A stretch of DNA of 64,000 bases, from positions 110,215-174,214 of the forward strand of contig NZ_PIJY01000045.1 in assembly GCF_008304605.1 (NCBI RefSeq), given 5' to 3'. Shown in pieces: positions 46,459 to 55,720 of the stretch. The notes below the pieces were generated by a model. The model was given only the letters and a program-made list of their open reading frames with translations. It searched no databases and was not told the origin of the DNA. A program made the translations under genes and the position numbers. The DNA comes from Oceanobacillus polygoni. GTDB taxonomy: Bacteria > Bacillota > Bacilli > Bacillales > Amphibacillaceae. How positions within the stretch are numbered: the first letter of the stretch is position 1; the number at the start of each line of letters is the position of its first letter.

Positions 46459-47250
46459 ATGAGGCAACGAACGATAACCGCGTTACTCGCACTAGCTATA
46501 TTTTTGCCCTTCGTCATTTTTGGCGGACTTCCTTTTACGATATTTGTGTATTTAATGGCATCTGTAGGCTTGGTGGAGTTAATTAGAATGCGCAAGATTG
46601 GGGGCTATATTGTACCCTATCTGTTAGCTATTCTTTTACTATGGCTAATCTTAGTACCTAGCTCTTCTACCTTATTAACAATAGGTTGGTTTTCTAAATT
46701 TGAGATGATAGCACTCATCATCTTATTGTTACTAGCGTATACGGTATTAGTTAAAAATCAATTTACATTTGATCATGTAGGCTTTATTCTTTTAGCCGCT
46801 TTCTATGTAGGTCTTGGATTTTATTATTTACTTGAGACAAGAGATGGAAGTCATGCTTTACGAAATATCCTTTATGCATTTTTCATTATTTGGTCTACCG
46901 ATACAGGTGCTTATTTATTTGGCCGGGCTTTTGGGAAACGTAAATTATGGCCAACTATTAGTCCAAATAAAACAATTGAAGGTGCAGTAGGGGGAATCGT
47001 ACTTGCATGTGCTGTCGCTATCATTTTTCACCTTGTAGAACCATTCAGCCATTCGATGCTAACGGTTGTAGGTGTTACGGTTCTTGCTTCCATATTTGGA
47101 CAGGTTGGAGATCTTGTTGAATCAGCTTTAAAACGCAATTATGGAGTTAAAGATTCTGGGAAAATATTACCTGGGCATGGCGGTATATTAGATAGGTTTG
47201 ACAGCATGTTATTTGTTATTCCGTTGCTCCATTTCATTCATTTTGTTTAA
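46459..47250 (+). CDS. cdsA: Phosphatidate cytidylyltransferase
   Basis: Integral membrane enzyme that makes CDP-diacylglycerol from phosphatidate and CTP. The 263 residues contain about eight membrane helices and the C-terminal signature SALKRNYGVKDSGKILPGHGG then DRFDS. In B. subtilis dxr follows; here there is a 171-bp gap before rseP with no dxr sequence. Confidence 0.97.
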   Translation: MRQRTITALLALAIFLPFVIFGGLPFTIFVYLMASVGLVELIRMRKIGGYIVPYLLAILLLWLILVPSSSTLLTIGWFSKFEMIALIILLLLAYTVLVKNQFTFDHVGFILLAAFYVGLGFYYLLETRDGSHALRNILYAFFIIWSTDTGAYLFGRAFGKRKLWPTISPNKTIEGAVGGIVLACAVAIIFHLVEPFSHSMLTVVGVTVLASIFGQVGDLVESALKRNYGVKDSGKILPGHGGILDRFDSMLFVIPLLHFIHFV

Positions 47251-47421
47251 GAATATGTGAACTGCTACAAGTATGTTCCACACAAAAACTTGAACAACTT
47301 ATGAAAAAGAGGTTAAACTTAACTAAAAGTAAGAATATAATTTTATCGGAGTACAAGTTTTACCATGGGTGTATTCATCTACCAGAAATTAGATCTGCTC
47401 CAATAAAGGAAGGTGCTTCTA
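47251..47421 (+). other. Gap between cdsA and rseP where dxr is expected
   Basis: AT-rich, 171 bp, with no dxr-like coding remnant in any frame that I can recognise. I also see no clear terminator or promoter. Confidence 0.6.
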
Positions 47422-48696
47422 TTGACCACTGTAATTGCATTTATATTTATGTTTGGATTGCTCGTTTTTATCCATGAGTGGGGCCATATGATATTTGCAA
47501 AACGAGCAGGTATGCTTGTTCGGGAATTTGCAATTGGATTTGGACCGAAGATTTTCTCATTTGTAAGGAATGAAACATTGTACACGATTCGGCTCATTCC
47601 GGCAGGTGGCTATGTACGAGTAGCAGGTGAAGATCCTGAAATTATTGAGTTAAAGCCGGGACATCATATTGGGCTGGAATTCAATGATGAGGGTAAAGTA
47701 AATAAAATAATCGTCAATAACAAATCCAAACATCCAAATGCCAGAGTGATTGAAGTAGAGCATGTTGATCTTGATCATCGCTTGTTTATTGAAGGATATG
47801 AGATTGGTGATGAAGACGAGAAGCTTCACTTTGAAGTTGACCGAAAAGCATTTTTTATTATGGACGAGCGTGAAACGCAGATTGCACCGTATGATCGCCA
47901 ATTTGCATCGAAGTCTATCGGTCAGCGAGCAATGCAATTGTTTGCAGGACCAATGATGAACTTTATCTTAGCGATCGTTATTTTTATCATCTTAGGGATG
48001 GTACAAGGAACTCCTGTTGATGAAGCAAAAATGGGTGAGATATTAGCTGATTCACCAGCTGCCGAGGCAGGTTTCCAAGCAGATGATGAAGTGATTCGAA
48101 TTGGAGAAACAGCGGTTTCTACCTGGGAAGAGTTTACTTCGATTGTTAGAGAAAACCCAGGACAAGAATTAAGTATGGTTGTATTGAGAAATGGTGCAGA
48201 GGAACAGTTAACTGTCGTTCCAAATGAAGCAGAGACAGTAGACCAGCAAGGAGAACCAATTACCGTCGGTCAAATTGGGGTCTATCAAGCATTTGAAAAA
48301 ACGGTTTTAGGGACATTGACACACGGCTTTGAACAAACCTATGATATAACGAGATTAATCTTAACGAATTTATTGATGCTTGTAACTGGTCAGGTTTCGC
48401 TTGATTTACTATCAGGACCAGTTGGAATTTATGATGCAACAGATCAAGTTGTACAGACAGGTTTCATGAACCTCTTACTATGGACAGCAATGTTAAGTGT
48501 AAACCTAGGAATTGTGAATCTTGTACCATTGCCTGCTCTTGATGGTGGACGACTATTGTTTGTTGGATTGGAAGCCGTACGTGGAAAACCAATTGCACCA
48601 GAAAAGGAAGGTATCTTCCATTTCGTTGGATTTGCCTTTCTGATGCTTTTAATGATTGTCGTAACTTGGAATGACATTCAGCGATTATTTTTATAA
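47422..48696 (+). CDS. rseP: RIP metalloprotease RseP (RasP/YluC)
   Basis: Site-2 intramembrane zinc protease that cleaves anti-sigma factors such as RsiW and clears signal-peptide remnants. The HExxH motif is His18-Glu-Trp-Gly-His22 in the first membrane helix. A PDZ domain (about residues 195-280) follows, and the second metal ligand is in NLVPLPALDGGRLLF. TTG at 47422 is preceded by AAGGAAGG at 8 bp and gives 424 residues that align with the Bacillus start; GTG at 47413 is less likely. proS, which usually follows, is absent. Confidence 0.96.
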   Translation: MTTVIAFIFMFGLLVFIHEWGHMIFAKRAGMLVREFAIGFGPKIFSFVRNETLYTIRLIPAGGYVRVAGEDPEIIELKPGHHIGLEFNDEGKVNKIIVNNKSKHPNARVIEVEHVDLDHRLFIEGYEIGDEDEKLHFEVDRKAFFIMDERETQIAPYDRQFASKSIGQRAMQLFAGPMMNFILAIVIFIILGMVQGTPVDEAKMGEILADSPAAEAGFQADDEVIRIGETAVSTWEEFTSIVRENPGQELSMVVLRNGAEEQLTVVPNEAETVDQQGEPITVGQIGVYQAFEKTVLGTLTHGFEQTYDITRLILTNLLMLVTGQVSLDLLSGPVGIYDATDQVVQTGFMNLLLWTAMLSVNLGIVNLVPLPALDGGRLLFVGLEAVRGKPIAPEKEGIFHFVGFAFLMLLMIVVTWNDIQRLFL

Positions 48697-48768
48697 AGTG
48701 AAACTTTATTCAGTAGGTATTACAGTCCGTTAATGCGTGATAAAATAAATAGATGTGTTACTAATTGA

Positions 48769-48798
48769 AAACCCTTGTCTTATTCCTGACAAGGGTTT
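48769..48798 (+). terminator. Hairpin between rseP and polC
   Basis: AAACCCTTGTC (48769-48779) pairs perfectly with GACAAGGGTTT (48788-48798). The T tract is short, so termination is likely but may be leaky. Confidence 0.65.
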
Positions 48799-48839
48799 AC
48801 ATTGTTACTGTAATTGTTTAGCTGGAGGAGGCATAATAA

Positions 48840-51800
48840 ATGGATATATCGAAAAAGGAAAAAATGAGTTTATTATTGAAGCAGCTACAATTATCCGATG
48901 ATTACATAGAAGGCTATTTTCAAGATAGCTACTTGGACAAATTGGAAGTTCATAAAACAACGAAGACTTGGCATTTTTATATCCGTGTTGCACGCATTTT
49001 ACCGATTGATGTGTATCAAAATTTCTCGGTTAAATTGAAGGAATCGTTTCAACAGATTGCTAATGTGGAGCTAACGGTGCTTGCAAATGAACAAGCTTGT
49101 GACAGCAATACGATTAGTGGATACTGGAAGCACTTTGTTACTTCGATGACAGAAATATCACCTGCATATAAAGAGCTAGTACAAACTCAAGACCCGCAGG
49201 TTGACAATAACAAGATTATGTTAACTGCAAGAAATGATGCTGAAGCAAGTGCTCTTAAGCGAAGACTGGAGCCGGAGTTTAAAGCATTTTGTTCACGAAT
49301 TGGTGCACTTTCCTACAGCCTTGATATCCATGTAAAGGCAGATGCGATGGATATGCAGAAATTTAGAGAACAAAAAGCACTTGAAGATCAGCAGCTTGTT
49401 CAAAAGACCGTACAAGAGAAAGTGAAAAGGGACAAGCAAAAAGACAGTGAAGATAATGGACCATTCGTGATTGGATATAATATTAAAGACGAAGCGATTA
49501 CGATGGAACAGATTCTGGAAGAGGAACGCCGAATAACGGTACAAGGTTATATATTCTCAGCAGAAGTACGTGAATTGCGTTCTGGGAGAAGTCTCTTAAT
49601 TATAAAGGCAACGGACTATACAGATTCATTGCAAATTAAAATGTTCTCGAAAAACGATGAGGACGCAGCTAAATTTGCATCCGTTAAGAAAGGGATGTGG
49701 GTAAAAGCTAGAGGTAGTATTCAAACAGATATGTATACCAATGAACTTGCCATGATGGCGAATGATATCCATGAGATAAAAGTAGACGAACGGATGGATA
49801 GTGCTCCTGAGGATGCGAAGCGAGTAGAACTACATGCACATACGACAATGAGCCAAATGGATGCCGTTATTTCTCCAGAGACGTTGGTTACGCAAGCCGC
49901 AAAATGGGGGCACCGAGCAGTTGCAATTACAGACCATGCTGGTGTACAAGGTTTCCCAGAAGCGCATGCAGCTGGGAAGAAGCATAATATAAAAGTTCTT
50001 TACGGTGTTGAAGTGAATCTTGTTGATGATGGTGTGCCGATAGCATATAACGAATCAGATAGAGATTTAGAAAATGATACGTTCATTGTTTTTGACGTTG
50101 AAACAACAGGACTATCAGCTGTTTACGATACGATTATTGAGCTTGCAGCAGTAAAGATCCATAAAGGTGAAATTACCGATCGGTTTGAGGCATTTGCAAA
50201 CCCACACCATCCGTTATCACAAACAACCATCGAATTAACTGGTATAACAGATGATATGGTCAAGGATGCACCAGAGGTGGAAGAGGTTTTAAAGGATTTC
50301 CATGATTGGATGGGCGGAGACATTCTTGTTGCGCATAACGCAAGCTTTGATATGGGCTTCTTAAATCAAGGGTTGAAGCGAATTGATTATGAAAAAGCAA
50401 TAAATCCGGTTATTGATACGCTGGAGCTTGCTAGATTCCTTTTACCTGAATTAAAGAATCACCGATTAAATACATTGTGTAAGCATTTAGATATTGAACT
50501 GACACAACATCACCGCGCCATTTATGATGCGGAAGCTACCGGCTACTTGCTATGGAAGCTTGTTCAAAAGTTATTAGAAAAAGATATTCGGAATCATAAT
50601 CAGTTGAATGACCATATGGGAGAAGGGAATGCATATCAGCGCTCTCGTCCCTATCACGCTACTATTTTAGCTAAAACACAAGAAGGTTTGAAGAACTTAT
50701 ATAAGCTCGTTTCCTATGCACATATTAACTATTTTTATCGTGTGCCGCGGATACCGAGATCCCTCCTACAGAAATATCGAGAAGGCATTATCGTAGGTAC
50801 AGCATGTGACAAAGGAGAGGTTTTTGAAACGATGATGCAAAAATCTACGGAAGAAGCAGAAGAAGTTGCCGAATTCTATGATTACATTGAAGTACAGCCA
50901 CCGGCAAACTATGCTCATCTAGTAGAAAAGGATCTTGTGCAAAATGAGTCTCAAATTATTGATATTATTAAAAAACTTGTTGATTTAGGAAAAAGAATGG
51001 ACAAGCCAGTCGTTGCAACAGGGAATGTGCATTATAGGGATGATCATGATAAATTATACCGGCAAATCTTAATTGCTGCACAGGCTGGTAATCCGTTAAA
51101 TAGACAAACGTTACCAGACACACCATTTCGAACAACAAATGACATGTTGGATTGCTTTAAATTCCTAGGTGAAGAAGTAGCACGTGAGATTGTCGTGGCC
51201 AATACAAATGCACTGGCAGACAAACTAGAGGATTTATCACCTGTGAAAGATGGATTATATACACCAACCATTGAAGGTGCGGAGCAAGAGATGCGTGATC
51301 TCTGTTACACGCGGGCGAAGAAGATATACGGTGATCCTGTTCCACAAATAGTAGTGGACAGGCTGGAAAAAGAGTTAGAAAGTATCATTGGTAATGGTTT
51401 CGCAGTTATTTACCTGATCTCCCAAAAGCTTGTTAAGAAGTCTTTAAACGATGGCTATCTTGTAGGGTCTAGGGGATCTGTTGGTTCGTCCTTTGTTGCA
51501 ACGATGACAGAAATTACAGAAGTAAATCCACTACCACCTCATTATGTTTGTGGGAATTGTCATTATCATGAATTTATTACAGATGGCTCTGTTGCGAGTG
51601 GTTTTGATTTGCCAGATAAAAACTGTCCAAAATGTGATGCAGACTTGAATAAGGATGGACAGGATATTCCGTTTGAGACGTTTCTTGGATTTAAAGGGGA
51701 TAAAGTGCCAGATATTGATTTAAACTTCTCGGGCGCATACCAATCACGTGCACATAACTATACAAAGGAATTATTCGGAGTGGATTATGTATATCGCGCT

Positions 51801-53129
51801 GGAACGATTGGTACGATTGCTGAAAAAACCGCCTACGGTTATGTGAAAGGCTATGCTTCGGATAAACAATTGGTATACAAAAATGCAGAGGTGGATCGTC
51901 TTGTACAAGGATGCACTGGTGTGAAACGGACAACCGGACAGCATCCAGGAGGGATTATTGTTGTACCGGAGGACAAAGAGATCTACGATTTTACACCAAT
52001 CCAATTCCCGGCAGATGATCGTAATAGTGAATGGAGAACAACGCATTTTGATTTCCATTCCATTCATGATAATTTATTGAAACTGGATATTCTCGGTCAT
52101 GATGACCCGACAGTTATTCGTATGCTGCAAGATTTGAGTGGCATGGATCCAATGACGATTCCAACCGACGATACAGAGGTAATGAAAATTTTCTCGGGAA
52201 CGGAGTCACTCGGAGTTACACCAGAACAAATCAATTGTAAAACTGGAACACTTGGGGTACCCGAGTTTGGAACGAAATTTGTTAGGCAAATGTTGGAGGA
52301 TACAAAGCCGAGTACGTTTGCAGAGTTACTTATCATCTCTGGTCTGTCACACGGTACAGATGTATGGCTAGGCAATGCTCAAGATCTTATTAATGATGGC
52401 ATATGTGAGCTACCAGATGTTATTGGGTGTCGAGATGATATCATGGTTTATCTAATGCATAAAGGCTTGGAACCATCACTTGCATTTAATATTATGGAGT
52501 TCGTTCGTAAAGGAAAAGGACTAAAAGACGAATGGATTACGGAAATGAAGAAACATGGTGTGCCCGACTGGTATATTGAGTCTTGTAAAAAGATTAAATA
52601 TATGTTCCCGAAAGCCCATGCGGCAGCATATGTATTAATGGCTGTGCGTATTGCGTACTTTAAAGTGCATCACCCAATCCTTTTTTATGCGGCTTATTTC
52701 ACTGTACGTGCCGATGATTTTGAGTTGGATACGATGAACAAAGGTTCTGAAGCAATTCGTAAGCGAATCAGTGAGATTGCAGTTAAAGGAAATGATGCGG
52801 CACCGAAAGAAAAAAGTTTACTTACTGTATTAGAAATTTCGCTTGAAATGTGTGAGCGTGGTTTCTCATTCCAAAAAGTAGATCTTTACAAATCGAGTGC
52901 GACAGACTTTATTGTGGATGGTAACTCGTTACTTCCACCATTTAATGCAGTGGATGGACTTGGAACAAATGCAGCCTTAAATATTGTGAAAGCACGTGAA
53001 GAAGGGGAATTCTTATCAAAAGAAGATTTAAGAGAAAGAAGTAAAATCTCTAAAACAGTATTAGAATACCTTGATAATCATGGGTGCCTTGAAGGAATGG
53101 AAGAAAAAAATCAGCTTTCGTTGTTCTAG
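48840..53129 (+). CDS. polC: DNA polymerase III PolC-type alpha subunit
   Basis: Replicative polymerase of low-GC Gram-positives, 1429 residues. In order: N-terminal domain, OB fold (about 230-320), PHP domain ([16 protein letters not shown] and [13 protein letters not shown]) split by the 3'-5' exonuclease with Asp419 and Glu421 in FDVETTGL, then the palm with the catalytic Asp958 and Asp960 in [11 protein letters not shown] Cys4 zinc site (CGNC...CPKC) precedes the palm. The tail NQLSLF ends in a beta-clamp-binding motif (QLSLF). GGAGGAGG precedes the start. Confidence 0.99.
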   Translation: MDISKKEKMSLLLKQLQLSDDYIEGYFQDSYLDKLEVHKTTKTWHFYIRVARILPIDVYQNFSVKLKESFQQIANVELTVLANEQACDSNTISGYWKHFVTSMTEISPAYKELVQTQDPQVDNNKIMLTARNDAEASALKRRLEPEFKAFCSRIGALSYSLDIHVKADAMDMQKFREQKALEDQQLVQKTVQEKVKRDKQKDSEDNGPFVIGYNIKDEAITMEQILEEERRITVQGYIFSAEVRELRSGRSLLIIKATDYTDSLQIKMFSKNDEDAAKFASVKKGMWVKARGSIQTDMYTNELAMMANDIHEIKVDERMDSAPEDAKRVELHAHTTMSQMDAVISPETLVTQAAKWGHRAVAITDHAGVQGFPEAHAAGKKHNIKVLYGVEVNLVDDGVPIAYNESDRDLENDTFIVFDVETTGLSAVYDTIIELAAVKIHKGEITDRFEAFANPHHPLSQTTIELTGITDDMVKDAPEVEEVLKDFHDWMGGDILVAHNASFDMGFLNQGLKRIDYEKAINPVIDTLELARFLLPELKNHRLNTLCKHLDIELTQHHRAIYDAEATGYLLWKLVQKLLEKDIRNHNQLNDHMGEGNAYQRSRPYHATILAKTQEGLKNLYKLVSYAHINYFYRVPRIPRSLLQKYREGIIVGTACDKGEVFETMMQKSTEEAEEVAEFYDYIEVQPPANYAHLVEKDLVQNESQIIDIIKKLVDLGKRMDKPVVATGNVHYRDDHDKLYRQILIAAQAGNPLNRQTLPDTPFRTTNDMLDCFKFLGEEVAREIVVANTNALADKLEDLSPVKDGLYTPTIEGAEQEMRDLCYTRAKKIYGDPVPQIVVDRLEKELESIIGNGFAVIYLISQKLVKKSLNDGYLVGSRGSVGSSFVATMTEITEVNPLPPHYVCGNCHYHEFITDGSVASGFDLPDKNCPKCDADLNKDGQDIPFETFLGFKGDKVPDIDLNFSGAYQSRAHNYTKELFGVDYVYRAGTIGTIAEKTAYGYVKGYASDKQLVYKNAEVDRLVQGCTGVKRTTGQHPGGIIVVPEDKEIYDFTPIQFPADDRNSEWRTTHFDFHSIHDNLLKLDILGHDDPTVIRMLQDLSGMDPMTIPTDDTEVMKIFSGTESLGVTPEQINCKTGTLGVPEFGTKFVRQMLEDTKPSTFAELLIISGLSHGTDVWLGNAQDLINDGICELPDVIGCRDDIMVYLMHKGLEPSLAFNIMEFVRKGKGLKDEWITEMKKHGVPDWYIESCKKIKYMFPKAHAAAYVLMAVRIAYFKVHHPILFYAAYFTVRADDFELDTMNKGSEAIRKRISEIAVKGNDAAPKEKSLLTVLEISLEMCERGFSFQKVDLYKSSATDFIVDGNSLLPPFNAVDGLGTNAALNIVKAREEGEFLSKEDLRERSKISKTVLEYLDNHGCLEGMEEKNQLSLF

Positions 53130-53152
53130 CAGTATAGCCTGCGCTGTTATTC

Positions 53153-53181
53153 TTGCACGAGCTGACATTTTATGCTATACT
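53153..53181 (+). promoter_or_regulatory. Putative sigma-A promoter for the rimP-nusA-infB operon
   Basis: TTGCAC (53153-53158), 17 bp, TATACT (53176-53181). Two hairpins lie between it and rimP, so transcripts from here would have to pass them. Confidence 0.5.
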
Positions 53182-53212
53182 ATTTTTTGGAAAGTAAGGA
53201 TACGAACGGTCT

Positions 53213-53242
53213 AAAGAGTGGGTGCACACCCACTCTTTCTTC
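53213..53242 (+). terminator. Terminator after polC (first of two)
   Basis: AAAGAGTGGGT (53213-53223) and ACCCACTCTTT (53228-53238) form a perfect 11-bp stem with a GCAC loop, followed by CTTC. If the promoter at 53153 is real, this hairpin lies in the rimP leader and could act as an attenuator. Confidence 0.75.
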
Positions 53243-53262
53243 ATATCTGATTATCCACTAGC

Positions 53263-53297
53263 AAATCCCCCGCCCCATTTTTTAGGCAGGGGTTTTA
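53263..53297 (+). terminator. Second hairpin in the polC-rimP gap
   Basis: AATCCCCCGCC pairs with GGCAGGGGTTT, with a mismatch, followed by TATATTG. A tandem hairpin after 53213-53242, perhaps attenuation of the nusA operon, which is controlled by premature termination in other bacteria. Confidence 0.6.
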
Positions 53298-53378
53298 TAT
53301 TGATTGGATGTGCTCAGATGAATTTGGAGAAGATAGTTCATAATAAGCAAATACACAGTTATTAAAGGAGGATGGAAA

Positions 53379-53849
53379 TTGAGCTCCCATGTTATTAAAA
53401 CAACAGAAGAATTGTTACTTCCTATTGTAGAGGAAAAGAATCTTGAACTCGTAGATATCGAATATGTAAAAGAAGGGAAAAATTGGTTCCTTCGTGTATA
53501 TATCGACAAAGCTGGTGGTATTGATATTGTGGAATGTGGAGAAGTTTCTGAACAGTTAAGTGAAAAACTGGATGAAATAGATCCGATAAAAGAAGCATAT
53601 TTCCTGGAAGTTTCCTCGCCTGGAGTGGAACGCCCACTTAAAACGACAGAAGACTTTGAGAAAAATATCGAAAAAAATGTATTCGTCAAATTATACGAGC
53701 CAATTGATGGAGAAAAGCAGTTTGAAGGTATTTTAAAAGCTTTCCATAACAACATTGCTACGATTGAATACAAGGTAAAAACGCGTAAAAAACAGGTAGA
53801 AATACCATTTGACAAAATAGCCAAGGCAAGACTAGCGGTTACGTTTTAA
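53379..53849 (+). CDS. rimP: Ribosome maturation factor RimP
   Basis: 30S assembly factor that binds early S12/S5 intermediates. The 156 residues contain [40 protein letters not shown] and the [13 protein letters not shown] motif. The start is TTG after AAAGGAGGATG. First gene of the nusA-infB operon. Confidence 0.96.
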   Translation: MSSHVIKTTEELLLPIVEEKNLELVDIEYVKEGKNWFLRVYIDKAGGIDIVECGEVSEQLSEKLDEIDPIKEAYFLEVSSPGVERPLKTTEDFEKNIEKNVFVKLYEPIDGEKQFEGILKAFHNNIATIEYKVKTRKKQVEIPFDKIAKARLAVTF

Positions 53850-53861
53850 TAACCGTTAAAT

Positions 53862-53985
53862 AACTTGGCAGATAAGAAAGTATAAACTTTCTTATGCTGC
53901 ATAAGTGCAACGAAGGCATTTTCTAATAAGGAAATCAGTTACGTTAACGAAGGCTTTCGCTATAAACTTGGTAATCAGCCAAGTT
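53862..53985 (+). repeat. Extragenic element with terminal inverted repeats inside the rimP-nusA operon
   Basis: AACTTGGC (53862-53869) and GCCAAGTT (53978-53985) are perfect terminal inverted repeats. Inside are a 10-bp hairpin ATAAGAAAGT-ATAA-ACTTTCTTAT (53872-53895) and a repeated motif AACGAAGGC (one copy near 53909, one near 53945). There is no ORF. It looks like a short MITE or extragenic repeat inserted between two co-transcribed genes. Confidence 0.6.
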
Positions 53986-54015
53986 TTCTACTAATTTAAA
54001 AGGGGGAAAAGACAG

Positions 54016-55116
54016 GTGAGCAATCAGTTGTTTGATGCGATTGATAATTTAGCAAAGGAAAAAGGAATTGAAAAGGAAATTTTAATGGAAGCATTGGAAG
54101 CCGCCTTGATTTCTGCATATAAGAAAAACTTTAAATCTGCTACAAATGTTCGAGTTGAACTTAATGAAGTAACAGGTAAAATGAGTGTTTACGCTAGAAA
54201 AACAGTCGTAGAAGAAGTGGAAGATACTCAGCTGGAAATCTCAGTTGATGAAGCAAGAAAGATTGATCCGAATTACGAGGTTGAAGATATTATTGAAGTT
54301 GAAGTGACACCGAAGGATTTCGGTCGTATAGCAGCACAAGCAGCAAAACAAGTTGTTACACAACGAGTTAGGGAAGCAGAGAGAGGCGTTATCTTCTCTG
54401 AATATATTGACCGTGAAGAAGATGTTATGACGGGAATTATTCAACGTAAAGACGCACGATTTGTTTATGTTAACCTCGGTAAAATCGAAGCCAAGCTAGC
54501 AGAAGCAGAACAAATGCCAACGGAAGAATATCATGTACACGATCGCTTAAAAGTATTTGTTACGAAAGTGGAGAATACGAGTAAGGGACCACAAATATAT
54601 ATTTCTAGATCACATCCTGGGCTATTAACACGTTTATTTGAAATGGAAGTACCAGAGATATTTGATGGAACAGTAGAGGTTAAATCGGTAGCAAGAGAAG
54701 CCGGAGACCGTTCGAAAATTTCCGTATATGCCGGGGATCCAGAAGTAGATCCAGTTGGTTCATGTGTAGGTCAGCGAGGCCAGCGTGTACAAGCAATCGT
54801 TGATGAATTAAAAGGGGAAAAAATCGATATTGTAGAATGGTCAGAAGACCCAGTTGTCTATGTATCGAATGCACTTAGCCCTTCAAAAGTTATTGAGGTA
54901 TTCGTAAACGAAGAAGAAAAGGCTACTACAGTCATTGTACCAGACTACCAATTATCGCTTGCAATTGGAAAACGTGGTCAGAATGCAAGGCTTGCTGCTA
55001 AGCTGACAGGCTGGAAGATCGATATTAAGAGTGAAACAGAAGCAAGAGAAGAAGGTCTGTTAAAAACGGAAACAGAAGATTCCTATTCTGACAATAATGA
55101 GGATTTGTTTGAATAA
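54016..55116 (+). CDS. nusA: Transcription termination/antitermination factor NusA
   Basis: Binds RNA polymerase and nascent RNA to modulate pausing and termination. The 366 residues have the NusA N-terminal domain, an S1 domain (about 135-200) and two KH domains, with VGSCVGQRGQRVQAIVDEL and LAIGKRGQNARLAAKLTGW. It lacks the C-terminal acidic repeats of E. coli NusA, as in Bacillus, and ends in a short acidic tail. The start is GTG, preceded by AAGGGGG. Confidence 0.97.
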   Translation: MSNQLFDAIDNLAKEKGIEKEILMEALEAALISAYKKNFKSATNVRVELNEVTGKMSVYARKTVVEEVEDTQLEISVDEARKIDPNYEVEDIIEVEVTPKDFGRIAAQAAKQVVTQRVREAERGVIFSEYIDREEDVMTGIIQRKDARFVYVNLGKIEAKLAEAEQMPTEEYHVHDRLKVFVTKVENTSKGPQIYISRSHPGLLTRLFEMEVPEIFDGTVEVKSVAREAGDRSKISVYAGDPEVDPVGSCVGQRGQRVQAIVDELKGEKIDIVEWSEDPVVYVSNALSPSKVIEVFVNEEEKATTVIVPDYQLSLAIGKRGQNARLAAKLTGWKIDIKSETEAREEGLLKTETEDSYSDNNEDLFE

Positions 55117-55129
55117 GGGGGACTCATAG

Positions 55130-55411
55130 ATGGTGAAAAAAAGAAAAGTACCTGAACGAAAATGTGTTGTTACAAATGAAAGCAAGCCGAAAAAGCATCT
55201 GATTCGGATTGTCCGAAACAAAGATGGAGAGGTCTTTGTGGATCCTACTGGAAAGAAAAATGGTCGTGGTGCATATCTCTCGCGTGATCTGGATGTTATT
55301 CAAAAAGCAGAAAAATCAAATGTACTCAATCGAACATTAAATACGGAAGTAGATACAGCTATATTTGAAGAACTGAAACAATTAATCGATGGTAAACAAA
55401 ATGAAAAATAG
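55130..55411 (+). CDS. ylxR: YlxR family RNA-binding protein (RnpM)
   Basis: A 93-residue basic protein with the family motif RKCVVTNESKPKKHLIRIVR and GRGAYLSRDLDVIQKA. In B. subtilis YlxR has been reported to bind and modulate RNase P (RnpM). It lies between nusA and ylxQ and overlaps ylxQ by 11 bp. Confidence 0.93.
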   Translation: MVKKRKVPERKCVVTNESKPKKHLIRIVRNKDGEVFVDPTGKKNGRGAYLSRDLDVIQKAEKSNVLNRTLNTEVDTAIFEELKQLIDGKQNEK

Positions 55412-55700
55412 TTATTTAAATATGCTTGGTCTTGCTAATCGTGCTGGGAAATGTTCCTTTGGCGAAGAAACTATTCTGAAGGATATCCGCTCTAATCGGG
55501 CAAAGCTTGTTATAATAGCATCTGATATAGGACCACAGACGAAGAAAAAGCTAACCGACAAATGTAATTACTATGAAGTACCTTTTAAAATAGCAGATGA
55601 TCGAGAAACACTGTCACATGCTATTGGAAAATCCCAGAGAGTAGCGATTGCGATCTTAGATGCGGGATTCGCTACAAAGATAAAATCGTTACTCGGGTAA
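55401..55700 (+). CDS. ylxQ: YlxQ, L7Ae family RNA-binding protein
   Basis: A 99-residue L7Ae/L30e-type protein that is expected to bind kink-turn [21 protein letters not shown] and [20 protein letters not shown] with CNYYEVPF are typical. I chose ATG at 55401 because it aligns with the family N-terminus; it overlaps ylxR. Confidence 0.92.
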   Translation: MKNSYLNMLGLANRAGKCSFGEETILKDIRSNRAKLVIIASDIGPQTKKKLTDKCNYYEVPFKIADDRETLSHAIGKSQRVAIAILDAGFATKIKSLLG

Positions 55701-55720
55701 TCAAATTCGGGGGTGAACGT

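Noticed and set aside
47301..47421. Open stretch starting ATGAAAAAGAGG in the cdsA-rseP gap as a dxr remnant
   Set aside because: Its translation bears no resemblance to the Dxr N-terminus and it runs into rseP in another frame.
48596..48895. Many open frames on the - strand inside genes across the window
   Set aside because: They lie opposite well-conserved genes, lack ribosome binding sites and encode no recognisable domain.
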